Source of the DNA: Symsagittifera roscoffensis
Lineage: Eukaryota > Xenacoelomorpha > Acoela > Convolutidae
Length of the DNA: 64,000 nt
Assembly: GCF_963678635.1 (NCBI RefSeq)
Contig: NC_087066.1
Span: forward strand, 50,897,581-50,961,580
Reading direction: 5' to 3'
Shown here piece after piece: positions 53,501 to 64,000 of the stretch. A model generated the notes under the pieces. That model searched no databases, was not told the origin of the DNA, and saw only the letters and a list, made by a program, of their open reading frames with translations. The number at the start of each line of letters is the position of its first letter. Position 1 is the first letter of the stretch. The position numbers were made by a program, and so were the translations under genes.

Positions 53501-53559
53501 AAAAATTATAAAGTTCAATGTCTTGAAATTTTTCCGAATACTTTGCACTTTTTGTTTGA

Positions 53560-54480
53560 GTTAGGCGCATAATATTTTCGCCTATCTGCGGTTCCAGTCC
53601 TGCTGCTCTCTTTTCCCCTGGTACCGCTTCATGAAAGTCCTCGCCTCGCTCTGGGATGTCGCCCTGGCCCGTATCAATGGCTGAGCTTTACTGCTCGATG
53701 TTTCTCCTCTACCTGCAGCAAACTTCCACCGAGGGATTTGCTCTTTGCTCAGAGCCAAGTCCAAAATGCGAACGACCAGTTGCTTTTTTCCGTTGTCGTC
53801 GAATTTGTGGCAAGCAGAATTGTTCTGCCTGTTGGCGCCTCTGTCCAGTCCCTGTTTAGGTGCTTCTTCTTCATTCCCCGGACCGTCTTGCGTGCCAGGT
53901 TTAGGTGGGAAACCCGGAATCTATCCTTAGATGTGTCGGATAGTTCGTCTATGTCCCTTGTTGTCACAACAATTGGCAATTTGTCCATCCCTTTTCTCGT
54001 TTGCTCATTCCGAAACTGTTTTGCTTTTAAAAGCCGATTTCACTTCTTGTTCATTATTGTTTTCGCAGTGTTCAGTTATTGGCTGCCCTGTTAGACAACA
54101 GGCTTGATTGACTCAAAAAGCACGCGGAGTTTCATGTAACTCTTGATTTTGTCGTGAACATTTTCGAGCGTTTTTGGCGTTAGCATGGTTAAAGATTTCA
54201 GCCGTAAAAAATTTTGAGAAACGATTTATGGCTAAGATGATGTTCAGTTTTTTCCGTTTTTGTTTTATTTCCGTCCAGCAAACTATTTTTGGATTTCCCC
54301 GTTTGGTTCATATAATGTTTGATTTTTTGTAGTCAAGTGTTTGAGTTTCTTACCGATTGTGGAACAGGGTTTGCATTCTTTGACTTTTTTGATGAAACAT
54401 CTATGCTTGTGAGGCCACCACGTCATTTCTGAAGCTGAGGACGTTCCTAGTTGACCGGGGTGAAGAGCGTGGAAGACGTC
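53560..54480 (-). pseudogene. Integrase remnant of old Gypsy element
   Basis: The zinc-binding part FHALHPGQLGTSSASEMTWW ... KECKPCS lies at 54361-54480. The core follows with NIILAINRFSKFFTAEIF and, after a TGA, VNQACCLTGQ. In both places the family has a catalytic Asp where this copy has Asn. The C-terminal part (53560-53988) reads KLPIVVTTRDIDELSDTSKD and VSHLNLARKTVRG. The third catalytic residue was not found. Confidence 0.72.
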
Positions 54481-55319
54481 GACAAATCCATTCCCTTAGA
54501 ATTGATGGCATAGCCGTTTTTTCGCCCACACATACGTTTCCCCTTTCTACGTGGTAGTTCTGGTGGCAGTAGTTGCTACTACTGGTGACATTAGTTGCCA
54601 AGTTCCACGCTAGTGGCAGTAGTTGCCAAGTGTTTTACATCTTCTTTTCTCTTTAGCTAAATTGCAGTCCCGCAGTTCTCTCGATGTTCGGTCCCTGTTT
54701 GTTAGTGCTGCTATCAATTTCTGTTTGAAAATTGGTGAAAGCTTTAAATCCAACTTATCGGTTAGGACGACTTCCTCCTCTGTTTTCGACTCCGTGTCGG
54801 ATGGTATTAGTAGAACGACCCAGTCACTGTATTTGTTTTCGTCCAGTCCCATTGGCTTTCCGCTGTCACAGTCGGAAGTCAGGTTGACAGTCAGACTATC
54901 TGTTTGTATCCTCAACAGCATGATTTAGTTAATTCGCCCGGGTATAACTCTTCCCGGTCAATTCTTTTTAAAGCTCTAAGCTTCAAGACTGCCTTTCGAT
55001 AAGTGAAATCGTTTTTGACTCTTCTGATTGTTTTTTCTTCGCTGTTTGAAACACGCTGCTTTTTTATTGGCTGTATGCAGCTGAATTTCGCGTTTGGAAA
55101 TATGCCTACTGGATGAAATATGTGCGTACGCTTTCTTCCTATTCTGATTGGATGTACCAATCACGTGCGAAATCGCGTATGTTCTAGAATCTTCCGAGTG
55201 TTCCGGAATTTTCATTTTTTTACGTTATCCAAGTTTTTTTTCGCGTATGCCGTTTATTATGAACTCAAGTTGGGCTACTTCTAATTCTTCATCAAATTTT
55301 TATGGTTAACGCGCTTTTT

Positions 55320-55720
55320 GTAATGGACTTCAAGACAGATAATGAACAAACCCTTTACTTGGATCCAGCCATGTCTTCAAATTCAAAACCAAAAGAAAGT
55401 AACCTGTCTATACTATTCATTAGTCTAGGTTGATAGGTTTTTTGACCGGTATAATTTAAGAATACTCAGGAGTCCTCTCTGATCTGTAGCCACAGTAAAG
55501 TTTTTCCATATAGATAGTAACGAGAGTCTCCCATTGATCAAACAACGCTGATCACTTCTAATTCGTTAGTAGTGTTGTTCGGCTCACATGTGTTTAAATT
55601 CCAAGATCCATACGAAATTAAGTTCCAACCGGATTCGGCATTTGCTTCCAATGCGCATCCAAGTCTGTCCTGCGATGCATCGCAGACAATCTCCGTATCC
55701 TTATTTTGGTTAAATTGGTT
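55320..55720 (-). pseudogene. RNase H remnant of old Gypsy element
   Basis: Minus-strand pieces include TNELEVISVV (the Glu helix), then FTVATDQRGLLSILKLYRSK where Asp-His is now Asp-Gln, and MNSIDRLLSFGF. Frames shift between them. Confidence 0.65.
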
Positions 55721-56444
55721 ACGTATTACAATCTGTGCGAATTTCGTTTTCAGTTTTCAAGTGTTTTTGTGTGGTAGTCTAACGAAACAAATTTTTCGTC
55801 AGTCTTGAAAAGGGTACAAAGAGCTATAATATCTTGAGCCATGCGTGGCAAGATTTTTACAAAGTGCTTTTTTGACCCATAAACGACCAAAGTTGCTTGC
55901 GATTTTTCGTTGTAAATAATTTTGCTATCGTGTCTATCTTACAATTGGTAACATTGAGTTCTTGCAGTTAATTTGAAATCGTAACTAATCGATGTGTTTT
56001 TTAGAAATCGGCATAATGCGATTTTGACGGAGAAGTTTTCCGAATCTAGACATTTTTGATTGTCGAAATTTGTTTCGATTTGTCCTTTTGGTAAAAATGA
56101 AGATATCGGTGTAGAAAACAGTACGTAACTCTTAATCCCCAGAGTATTTAATTGTTCCTATCTGCACCCCAGCTAGTAAATGCCAAGGCCAAAGGTTTTG
56201 ACTTACTCAAATCATTAGAACGATTCAAACAAAATAAAAGTCACCACCGAGAACCCATTCTACCTTTCCGAGGTAGCAGTGGTGGTCATGACGCTATATT
56301 CTGCACAAGTTGGCCTCTTGAATGTACGCACCAGGACAAAGCCAACATGACTCTGGGGCTCGGGCACTGGCCTTGCTTTAATCCACGAATATCGATGCTT
56401 CACATAACAGTGATTGATCACTTAGCACCTTATTACCCTTTCTA

Positions 56445-57300
56445 GTGTCTTGATTTGATGCAAAGGATTGCCGTTTCAGTTGGGCTGCTGAGACAGCCGG
56501 TTCTGATGCGCTGACCAGTTTCACATGCGCTCGCAGTTTTGCATGACTGATTTTGTCTTGAGCGCATGGTTGTCAAGATCAGCTCTAAGCTGCATAATCC
56601 AATGTTTTGCCAAATTTTAGCACCTTCAAGTAGATCGTTCAAGCTATCGACTCCGATTTTTTTAAAGGAAGCGTACAGTTGAACCCTTCTCCTGCATAGT
56701 TGGTGTGCGACTGGCGTTGGTTTTACCTTTTCAATCAATTAGTTTAGTTTCATGTCGTTTCTCTTTTCTAATCTTAGAGACATTCCTTTGGTGCGGTGTA
56801 TAACTGCTTCTAAACTACCAAGATCAGTACATCTGACAGCAAGGGTCTCTAAGCCGTATAGCAGGACGGGCCTTAGTAAAGTTTCGATGAGAAAAACATT
56901 GTTCATTAATGTCAATCTTTTTGACACCAGGGCCGGTTTAAAACGTAGCATTGCTATCTTTTTCCTAGAAAAGTGAAAAATGCGAGCACTGATAGCCTTG
57001 TCAGCTTTGCCGTCAGATGATATGATTAGGAGTTCCACTATGCGCAGCTGGAAGTAACCTTTCAACAAATTTTTTACCCGCCGGTCTGCTGGTAAACAGA
57101 TTTTGAAACTTGCAATTACCGAGTTCACCTTTGCTCCACCTCTCCAGCAAACTCAAAGTAACACTTCGATGAGTCTCTTTCAACATCTCATAAGCTTCAC
57201 GCGTTTTTCTGGGGACTTGCTTGCCTTGAAATATTTCCGGGTCGATATCTAAAATCTCACTCTAGACAAACTTCCTCAACTTGTTGCACTTAAAGTTTAG
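56445..57300 (-). pseudogene. LINE linker, RT thumb and C-terminus; RT palm lost
   Basis: From 57290 the minus strand reads DIDPEIFQGKQVPRKTREAY and THRSVTLSLLERWSKGEL, a typical post-endonuclease linker. Within 100 bp it is already in the thumb (DKAISARIFHFSRKKIAML; NVFLIETLLRPVLLYGLETL). The fingers and palm with the YADD box are absent, implying an internal deletion of several hundred codons. The C-terminal part continues past a TAA at 56739 in the same frame to about 56445. Confidence 0.72.
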
Positions 57301-57654
57301 GGGTTTCCTATTGCAATCAACTCGTCAGTTCTTATTGCAGAACCTGACTTTATACAGTTCTTTTTACTTTAGAAGCCAAAATTTTGTTCAGTAGTTAAGT
57401 ACTCGAAGAATGTAGCTTCTTTTTTTTTAGGTTCCAGATCCGGTAAGAGTTCTATTGAAGTCCTCAAGGGAGTCAGTGTGGGACAGGCGGTTATCTGATG
57501 TTAGGAGCTTGCTATCTTGGGCCGATTTCAAACAGGTATTAATTTTGAACCGTAATCCAGGAGGCTTCTTTTTAAAACTTTTCTGAGAATGATTTCACCA
57601 TCAAACGCCTTGTTGCTTCTTTATTTCGGAGGTAAGATCACGCCGATTACTTTC

Positions 57655-58120
57655 GCTTGATCGTAGTGATGCCCAGTACCACCTCCCCAACTAGCTCTCA
57701 TATCACAACAGACCGCGTTCCGATCGCACAAGATATAATCAATGACTGCACCTGAGCCTCTGGGGTAACGCCACGTTATAAGTCTAGTCAAAGACTTTTT
57801 GATAACGAGTTGACGATTTTTAAATCATATGTCATACTAAATTCCGCAAACTTTTTACCATTTGAGTTTGTTTCTTAGTCGGTACTCCAGGCACCAGCTA
57901 GTGATCTCAATTCGATCAGTTGATTTTTACTGATTTTCACACTCAAATCACCTAATATCAGAAAAATAGATCCAAATTAGCGGCTGGGGATGCCATCTTT
58001 CATTACTCTCAAGAGATCAACACAGAAGCAAACAACACGTGTTTTACCTTTTTCATCACCTGGGTTAGTGGGACTGTAGCAAACGACTATTTTAAACGTC
58101 TAATTAATAATGCGTCTTTT
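57655..58120 (-). pseudogene. LINE apurinic-type endonuclease
   Basis: Minus-strand blocks are, in order: KIVVCYSPTNPGDEKGKTR (the Y-x-P-T strand), FLILGDLSVKISK (GDL in place of GDFN), NGKKFAEFSMTYDLKIVNS, ITWRYPRGSGAVIDYILC and TGHHYDQ (the SDH-like His). These are the successive motifs of LINE endonucleases. A TGA and a frameshift lie between the middle blocks. Confidence 0.8.
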
Positions 58121-58639
58121 TAAACATGCGACCAAAACTCGGTCACTTTGCCACCTATTCCTGTTTAATTTCATTTTCTACGATTGGAAATGAGAGAAAC
58201 GCCGTTTCTACCTTTTCTCCCGGGGTCACTCGAGCATACAACAGTTTAATTTTTACCAAGGTCAGAGACTCCGTCGCTGTTCAAGCAGGTTTCGCATAAT
58301 CCCAGGAAGTTAGAACGCCACTCTAGCATCACTTGTCCTAATTAGACTCTTTCAATTCCCTTGAGGGTCCTACAAATCAAATGTCCAAACTTCCGAGGCT
58401 GCAACGTCATCAAAACATTGTCTCGGGCAGTTCGCTCCTGTTTTTGATTGGTTTGTTTCATTGATATGAGTGTAGATAGTTTTGCTAGAGGGAGGTATGG
58501 CTTACTGGGCCGTTTTATTCAACCTCTGTTAACCACTGAGTAGGCTTTTTAAACTTCAGTCGTTAGCCGCGTACAGACAAGTCTGGTATGCTGTTCTTCA
58601 CGGACGTACACGTTGACCGGAATCCAGCGCTAAGCGGTG

Positions 58640-59060
58640 ACTGTTTGACTTTAGATCGCTAAAGTAGTAAGTTCCTCCTTTCTGGTTACAAAGAGGATAT
58701 CGTCTAGAAAACCGTACGTACCTCGTAACTTTCAGAATGTTTTCTAACAATTGTTGGAAAACTACTGGCATTTCGGTAAGCCCATAGTACCATGTCTGGA
58801 ACGGATAAGGTAGAGATAATTGATTTAGAGTGTTGAATCTAGAGCGAGTTTTGTAGATTGGTCCTTTTTAACAGTGATCACTATACGGGACAAAAATTTC
58901 TTGTCTGGGCTTTTTTCTAATTTTTGTAATATACATTTGATCTCTTGTAATTGATTCAATTCCTTCTCTTTTTTTTTCTTTTAGATTATGTAGGAAAAAG
59001 TATTCGTTTAACGTCTACGCTTTTGATGCATAGCCGTATTATTTAAATAAAAGTTGGACT
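58640..59060 (-). pseudogene. Reverse transcriptase remnant of old Gypsy element
   Basis: Minus-strand pieces show the Gypsy RT order: an HQKRRR stretch near 59010-59030, LSRIVITVKKDQSTKLALDS near 58870-58925, YGLTEMPVVFQQLLENILK near 58730-58790 and GFLDDILFVTRKEEL at 58660-58715. The catalytic FLDD codons are at 58699-58710. Frames change between blocks. The palm Asp pair survives although the gene is broken. Confidence 0.75.
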
Positions 59061-59504
59061 GATCGAGAAAACTACCTACAAATCAGATTTTTATGAATCA
59101 GCCTCTAAATTGTTGAGCGACTTGCACTTTTATCTTGCAAGCAACAAAATAATTTTTTATAATCTTACCCTTAGTAAAGACCCTGCTGTCATATTGCTTT
59201 TGTGTCATACGCAACCCGAGATATTTTAAATAGTCAGGGCTTAGTGTCGTAGCCCGTTACCAGTAACCTGAATGAATGGTTCCATAATTTGATACTGCTC
59301 AGTGATTTTACGTTTTGATCTGGATCCCAGAAGGATTTGTTGAAGGTTTCCGATACTTTTTCAGCCATCCATTTTGAGAAGATTGTGGCAACGCTGCTGT
59401 TATCCGAGATTTGAAATTACTTCATTTTATCAAATAACAATACGAATCTTGTGTTTTTCAATCAGTTCCTGGGTTTTTGCTCCCAACAGCCAGATTTCCG
59501 ATGG

Positions 59505-61040
59505 ATTGAGCATGCAGCAGACGCTGTCCTCGGACGATCAGTCGTTATACACATGCAGAGCTGCCATTGTTTTTTGATATTTTATATTAAAGGTTACGTC
59601 TTCTGCGTCCGAATATGGTCTGTCGTTTTCGATGTAGTTTTTTGACCCCTGGTCCTTTTTTGTAGACACTTTTTGTTGTCCTGGGACTTCCTAGATCGTG
59701 CAAAATGGTTTTTTTGACCGATTTTAACGCAAGATTTTTCCACAGCTTACTAAGACGCTTATCATTTGATGATCACTGTAGGAAACAATATCCATAGGGA
59801 TTCGTTACCTCTGAACGTTGGTATCTTAAGGACAACTTGTTATCTATTCGATTTGGCTTATGATTTTGTTTACTTTCATTGAACGCTATGTCTTGAACAT
59901 CGGGTAAACGGTTTCTTAAAAAACTTCCGTTTTTTTTATTGGTTTTCCTCTAGTTTTCTTCTCGTTTTTCAGATTGATTGCCAGTTCCGAGCCTTGTATC
60001 GGATATATTGTCTCCTTCATTAACTCTGAATTGCGTTGGTGACTAGGTTCAAAGTAAAAGTATCCCTAGGGCCTCGGTCTTCCGATGTGCTCAATATGCA
60101 AATCTGTGCTAAGTCTCGTAAAATAGCATAAGAATTTTCGCATAATTCGTTTTCAGTTTGTTTTTTCGACAGTAGCGAATCACATTGAGGGCCATAAATC
60201 GATGGGATTTGAAGGTTTTCTTCAACCTTTCCCATAGGCTCATGGTCATTACCCATAGGCTCATGGTCGTTACCTTTCATATTGAGCATGCAGCAGATTC
60301 GGTCGTCGGACAATGAGTCGTTATACACATGCAGAGCTGCCATTGTTTTTTGATATTTGATATTAAAGGTTACGTCTTCTGCGGCCGAATATGGCCTGTC
60401 GTTTTCAATGTAATTGTTTTGACCCCTGGTCCTTTTTTGGAGACACTTTTTGTTGTCCTGGGACTTCCTAGATCGTGCAAAATGGTTTCTTTTTCACCGC
60501 AGTTAATGCAAGATTTTTCCACAGCCGAACAAGACGCTTATCATTTGATGATTACTATAAGACGCAATATCCACAGGGATTCGTTACCTCTGAACGTTGG
60601 TATCTTGATGACAACTTGTTATCTATTCGATTTGGCTTATGATTCCGTTTACTTTCATTGAACGCTTTGTCTTGAACATCGGGTAAACGGTTTTTTAAAA
60701 AACTTCCGTTTTCTTTTTCATTGGTTTTCCTCTAGTTTGTTTCTCGTTTTTCAGATTGATTGCCAGTTCCGAGCCTTTTATCGGATATATTGTCTCCTTC
60801 ATTAACTCTGAATTGCGTTGCTGACTAGGTTCAGAGTAAAAGTATCCCTGAGGCCTCGGTCTTCCGATGTGCTCAAATTGCAAATCTGTGCTAGGTCTCG
60901 TAAAATAGCATAAGAAGTTTCGCATGATTCGTTTTCAGCTAGTTTTTTTGACAGTAGCGAATCACATTGAGGGCCATAAATCGATAGGATTTGAAGGTTT
61001 TCTTCAACCTTTCCCATAGGCTCTTGGTCGTTACCCGTTG
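59505..61040 (-). pseudogene. Gag region with 776-bp tandem duplication
   Basis: Two direct units (about 59505-60280 and 60281-61040) share nearly all sequence, for example ATGCAGAGCTGCCATTG at 59553 and 60329. On the minus strand each unit holds frames of a Gag-like protein. One has a knuckle-like CINCGEKETILH near 60490-60525 whose last Cys is not evident. Another reads IYGPQCDSLLSKK and YAILRDLAQIC. Assignment to Gag rests mainly on position after the primer site. Confidence 0.55.
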
Positions 61041-61317
61041 TTCGGTTATTTCGAGATTCGAATACGTGATCTGTAGTTTTGTCCTACCTTACTCTCCAAG
61101 CGAGAGAACGATATGGGACTAAATATCTACTACTTTGGGATTTTTCTGCTTTAGCCCAGGGAGTGTTGTTTGTTAATTGTGACCCTTATGGCCTTTATTC
61201 TCCGTTGGTTTTTCACGTAGGTCATCGAGATGCTGTTTCCATTTCTTCCATTTTACTGAAGGTTCTTGTGTTAGAAGTTTCCCGAACGCATTTATGCCGA
61301 TTCGGTACTTCTCCTTT

Positions 61318-61330
61318 GCTGGCTGCGCCA
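61318..61330 (-). promoter_or_regulatory. Candidate primer binding site
   Basis: Directly inside the 5' LTR the minus strand reads TGGCGCAGCCAGC. The TGGCGCAG start resembles Ser-tRNA-type primer sites of insect Gypsy elements. Confidence 0.6.
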
Positions 61331-61703
61331 TATGGTGAGGGATTTAAGAAGCTACTTCTAAAAAGCAGAATTCTAAGACATAATGTGCTCTTTTCTATTA
61401 GTAACTTGCTCGTCAGATAAAGTAACCTTAAGCAAAACCAGTGATCGAATATCATCTCAGGATGGAAAGTTTTGTTCAAGAAAATAAAAATATCTGCCGC
61501 ATTCACAATCTAGGTCGAACGACAAAGAACCAAAACGAAGTGTGAAAGCACTTCGATCTTACCATCTAATTCGGCCTTGACACATTAAATTGAAAAGCAC
61601 CGTTGAATGAATTCAGATTACTGCAGCCAAGGACAAGTCAGGGCAATCCAGATGGCTGACTACTGTGATATAACTTGCCGTATCCAGCTAGTTAGGTATT
61701 CCA
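61331..61703 (-). repeat. 5' LTR of old Gypsy element
   Basis: Matches 53104-53485 over its length, including a 25-bp block starting ATTCACAATCTAGGTCGAAC and a GTGTGAAAGCACTTCGATC palindromic stretch. Its minus-strand start is TGGAATACC. Confidence 0.88.
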
Positions 61704-62329
61704 GCGACATGCGTCAGTTTAAATTTTAGTTACATATGTGGGAAAGCTAACTCAGTTCTATTTGCTCTAGTAGCCACATGCTAAGGGCACACATCTAGTA
61801 AGCTTGTCCCCGCTCCGCAGTCATGCATCAAGACTGAAAACTAATCCTGTATGAAATGTGAGCTTCGTTAAAGTAAACATTTAACGAAGCTCACATTTAA
61901 CGAAGTTCATTTTGTATTTTCATGGCCAAGTTTTTTGTATTTTCTCTCCCATACATTATTTTGGGAGAAGAAATGTACTGTTCATCCCTAGTTCAATTAA
62001 TAAATATCTAGCAGTTATGTAACAATTACCAAAATTCTCGCATTCTTCGAGCCGTTTCTCCCATCCATCTTTGCGAAGAAAGTTTGTATACAATTAAACT
62101 TTTCATTACCTCTTTATAGTTTTCGATAACCTGTTTAGGTAGGTGGCACGGGTACCAAGTTGACATCCTTCCCTCTATAGCGCTCTAGTGGGGAGATTGG
62201 GGGACCGTAATTTCAGCATCAACATAAATAAGCATAAAAATTTGAAACTTCGAAAAGATGTCAAAGTACATATTTGCCAATCAGATTTCAAGATACCAAT
62301 GGTATCCAAATGATTCCGGTCATCGATCT
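61704..62329. other. Intergenic DNA with a perfect hairpin
   Basis: No gene. It contains a 19-bp perfect inverted repeat at 61854-61898 and a third partial copy of one arm directly after. Confidence 0.45.
61854..61898. repeat. Perfect 19-bp inverted repeat, 7-nt loop
   Basis: Arms 61854-61872 (AAATGTGAGCTTCGTTAAA) and 61880-61898 are exact inverse complements around GTAAACA. A degenerate further arm, TTTAACGAAGTTCAT, follows at 61896-61910. Confidence 0.85.
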
Positions 62330-62665
62330 GATTTTATGTCAAAAACTTGTCAACATAAAATTTTTTTTACAAATAGTGAAATTGAATGAACAATCAAAAG
62401 CAACGAACAAATTCTTTAACTTCTTATCTAAAACTCTGGTCACAAATTCTATTGGAAACGGTTTTTTTTTGAAATACTGCAAGGATTTTCCTAAAAATTT
62501 TTTTAAATCTTATTTCTGATCAAAAATTAGCAAAATCCAGGCTAATTCTAGCACAAAAAAAAACTCTTTTGGTGGATTTCGCACCCACGACCCACCGTTG
62601 ACTAGACTGTTATGCTAGCCACTACGTCATACGACCTGATTGACAACAGTCTTAGCAACCTAATC
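62330..62665 (-). repeat. tRNA-derived SINE, copy C
   Basis: On the minus strand an A-box-like ACGTAGTGGCTAGCAT (62612-62627) and B-box-like GGGTGCGAAATCC (62573-62585) lie 27 bases apart. They are followed by the same body and TTCTGATCA-type palindrome (near 62513) as copies A and B. Confidence 0.65.
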
Positions 62666-64000
62666 CAAGTAAAACTTGTTACATTAATTGTTAATTTGCT
62701 ATGGCTTTTGTGAATACTCGAAGTATGTTTACCTCGTTGCGTTTGATCAGTGAACTGATTTTGAGTTATTTTTTCCATAGACTGTATTTTTTTAAAATTA
62801 GATGAGAAATAAATAGATGCTGTACAGAAAACACATGAAGTTTGGTTAGGTTATCTATATAAAGTTTCGACCCAGATTAGAAGCTTTTGTTGGGTACGAG
62901 CATGCATCTGCCACTTAATGGGCATGCCAAAATGTTCATTCAGTTTTTTTAGACCCACTTTATGTGTTGTTCTTCCAGAATTAGAAATTTAGCTACCAAA
63001 GCACACGATTACACGTAAAAAAAATTATTAAAAATTTATGCTATTTTAACTAAATGCTACTTCATACAGCCCCGAAAAACTGTTCACATGGGCCTATAAA
63101 CCAGCTACCGAGTAACGTGCAAAAATCCAATATGCCAAACAACCAAAAAAGTATTGCTTAAAGGTCAAACTTCCCACATTTTCCAAAAGTTTGGGCTAAA
63201 GTCCTATTTTTACCGTTTGCTTAATGTTTTTGCCTTGGCCAATCGAATAGTAATTGGTTCAGTTGCGTCAACAGAGGGTGAGATTTTTTTGGAAAGAAGA
63301 GCTGATGAAGCAGCGAAGCGAGCTTAGCGGGCCCATAGACGACCTTAAACCGAAGTATTCGAATCGGCTATTTGAACTATATCTTGTTTTGGCTTATTTC
63401 TTGTATAAGCTCAGATGTTTGACATAGCGGATATATGGCGTATCGAATGTTTGCCCTAGACGCCCCAGCTACCATATATATCAGTCGAAATTACGCAACT
63501 GTTACTTTGGATTTATGTAACAATTATGTAATGTAACAATTACAAATGTCTTGAAAATTTCCTTAAATGACTTCTCCTTTGGCTGGTTCAACTTCGGCGC
63601 AGCTCTGGCTGGTTTATACTTTGATTGATGTACTTAATACTTGATGCATACATTGGCTGCTTGATGTACCATGAAGTTAGTTCACACTTTTAATGTATAA
63701 GTGTTTAGCAAATAAGTGTTTGAAAAACTGAACTCCATATGCAAAATCTGAATCTGAGATTTAAGATTTATGCAAGAAGACACGGTAGATGCTTGAAATA
63801 AGGCTACAAATTTTCTCAATTGGTCAGATTTATAAAAACACATTTCAAGTCACCGTAAACACGATTTTTCGCTTAAGTCCTCAGCTAATAAAATTACCCA
63901 AAATATATTGTTTCGGCAATTAAAAAATTTTAATAAGTGTTCAATTTTTTTGCTTAAATTTTAAGTTGAGTTCCAAGCTGTCTGGTTACTTTTAGTTCAT
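62666..64000. other. No gene recognised
   Basis: AT-rich DNA. A GC-richer piece near 63300-63355 shares a 15-bp inverted match and general resemblance with the core at 41190-41325. Nothing else is supported. Confidence 0.4.

Larger units (their letters stand above)
56150..58500 (-). mobile_element. LINE fragment inserted in the Gypsy element
   Basis: It runs from an AP-type endonuclease through a linker to the RT thumb and C-terminus on the minus strand. It lies between the RT (58640) and RNase H (55700) of the Gypsy element, so it inserted into it. The exact ends are uncertain; no poly-A tail was seen on the low-coordinate side. Confidence 0.7.
53104..61703 (-). mobile_element. Old Ty3/Gypsy retrotransposon with nested LINE
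   Basis: Two related LTRs (61331-61703 and 53104-53485) bracket gag, RT, RNase H and integrase remnants, all on the minus strand in Gypsy order. The flanks show only an imperfect target duplication (GCGA-like right, GCGG-like left). All genes are heavily mutated. A LINE fragment interrupts the element between RT and RNase H, and the gag region carries a tandem duplication. It is clearly older than the plus-strand Gypsy element. Confidence 0.87.

Noticed and set aside
53656-54094. Plus-strand ORFs in the old Gypsy integrase region
   Set aside because: They are antisense shadows; the integrase motifs read on the minus strand.
1-64000. CRISPR array, bacterial operon or prophage
   Set aside because: No spaced direct repeats of that kind. 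Element types, promoters and SINEs are eukaryotic.

Overview
The window is AT-rich, non-vertebrate animal nuclear DNA made almost entirely of mobile elements and their remains. It holds an animal-type Polinton, a Ty3/Gypsy element with an envelope-like gene, tRNA-derived SINE heads, hAT-like and MULE remnants and a LINE, with almost every gene broken by stops and frameshifts. I cannot name the species. I found no complete host gene. A 200-base N gap (51965-52164) marks a scaffold join.

Layout. (1) 1-14344: a nearly complete but defective Polinton/Maverick between terminal inverted repeats. It carries an adenovirus-type protease, a membrane protein, a major capsid remnant, the minor (penton-like) capsid protein, a retroviral-type integrase, small basic proteins, an FtsK/A32-type packaging ATPase, several lineage-specific proteins including one with a possible PC4-like end, and a protein-primed type B DNA polymerase. 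A 922-bp tandem duplication splits the ATPase and a neighbouring gene. Three unusual non-coding blocks stand out: a CArG-box dyad, a strand-biased TGCAA field and a CCAAT-box array. (2) 14345-19786: a segment duplicated in inverted orientation at 47.6-50.6 kb, a SINE, a small structured repeat seen twice, and an inverted solo LTR with its target duplication. (3) 19791-37642: a very large (17.9 kb) Ty3/Gypsy-type LTR retrotransposon with 4-bp target duplications. Besides gag-pol it has an ORF before gag and a 3' block of four further ORFs (X, env-like Env, Y, Z). X overlaps Env, and Env overlaps Y by ATGA.

(4) 37647-53100: no intact gene. It holds a field of AATCGATTATAATC-like motifs, poly-G and GT tracts, three MITE families (one hAT-like with an 8-bp target duplication), a large inverted repeat, a tRNA-like sequence, a MULE transposase remnant and the second copy of the inverted duplication. 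(5) 53104-61703: an old Ty3/Gypsy element on the minus strand with both LTRs, a clear polypurine tract and a candidate primer site. Its gag region carries a 776-bp tandem duplication, and a minus-strand LINE that lost its RT palm sits between its RT and RNase H. (6) 61704-64000: a perfect 19-bp hairpin, another SINE copy and otherwise unassigned DNA.

The best candidates for something undescribed are the overlapping accessory-ORF block of the large env-bearing retrotransposon and the regulatory blocks of the Polinton. All reading is by eye; no database or folding search was run.
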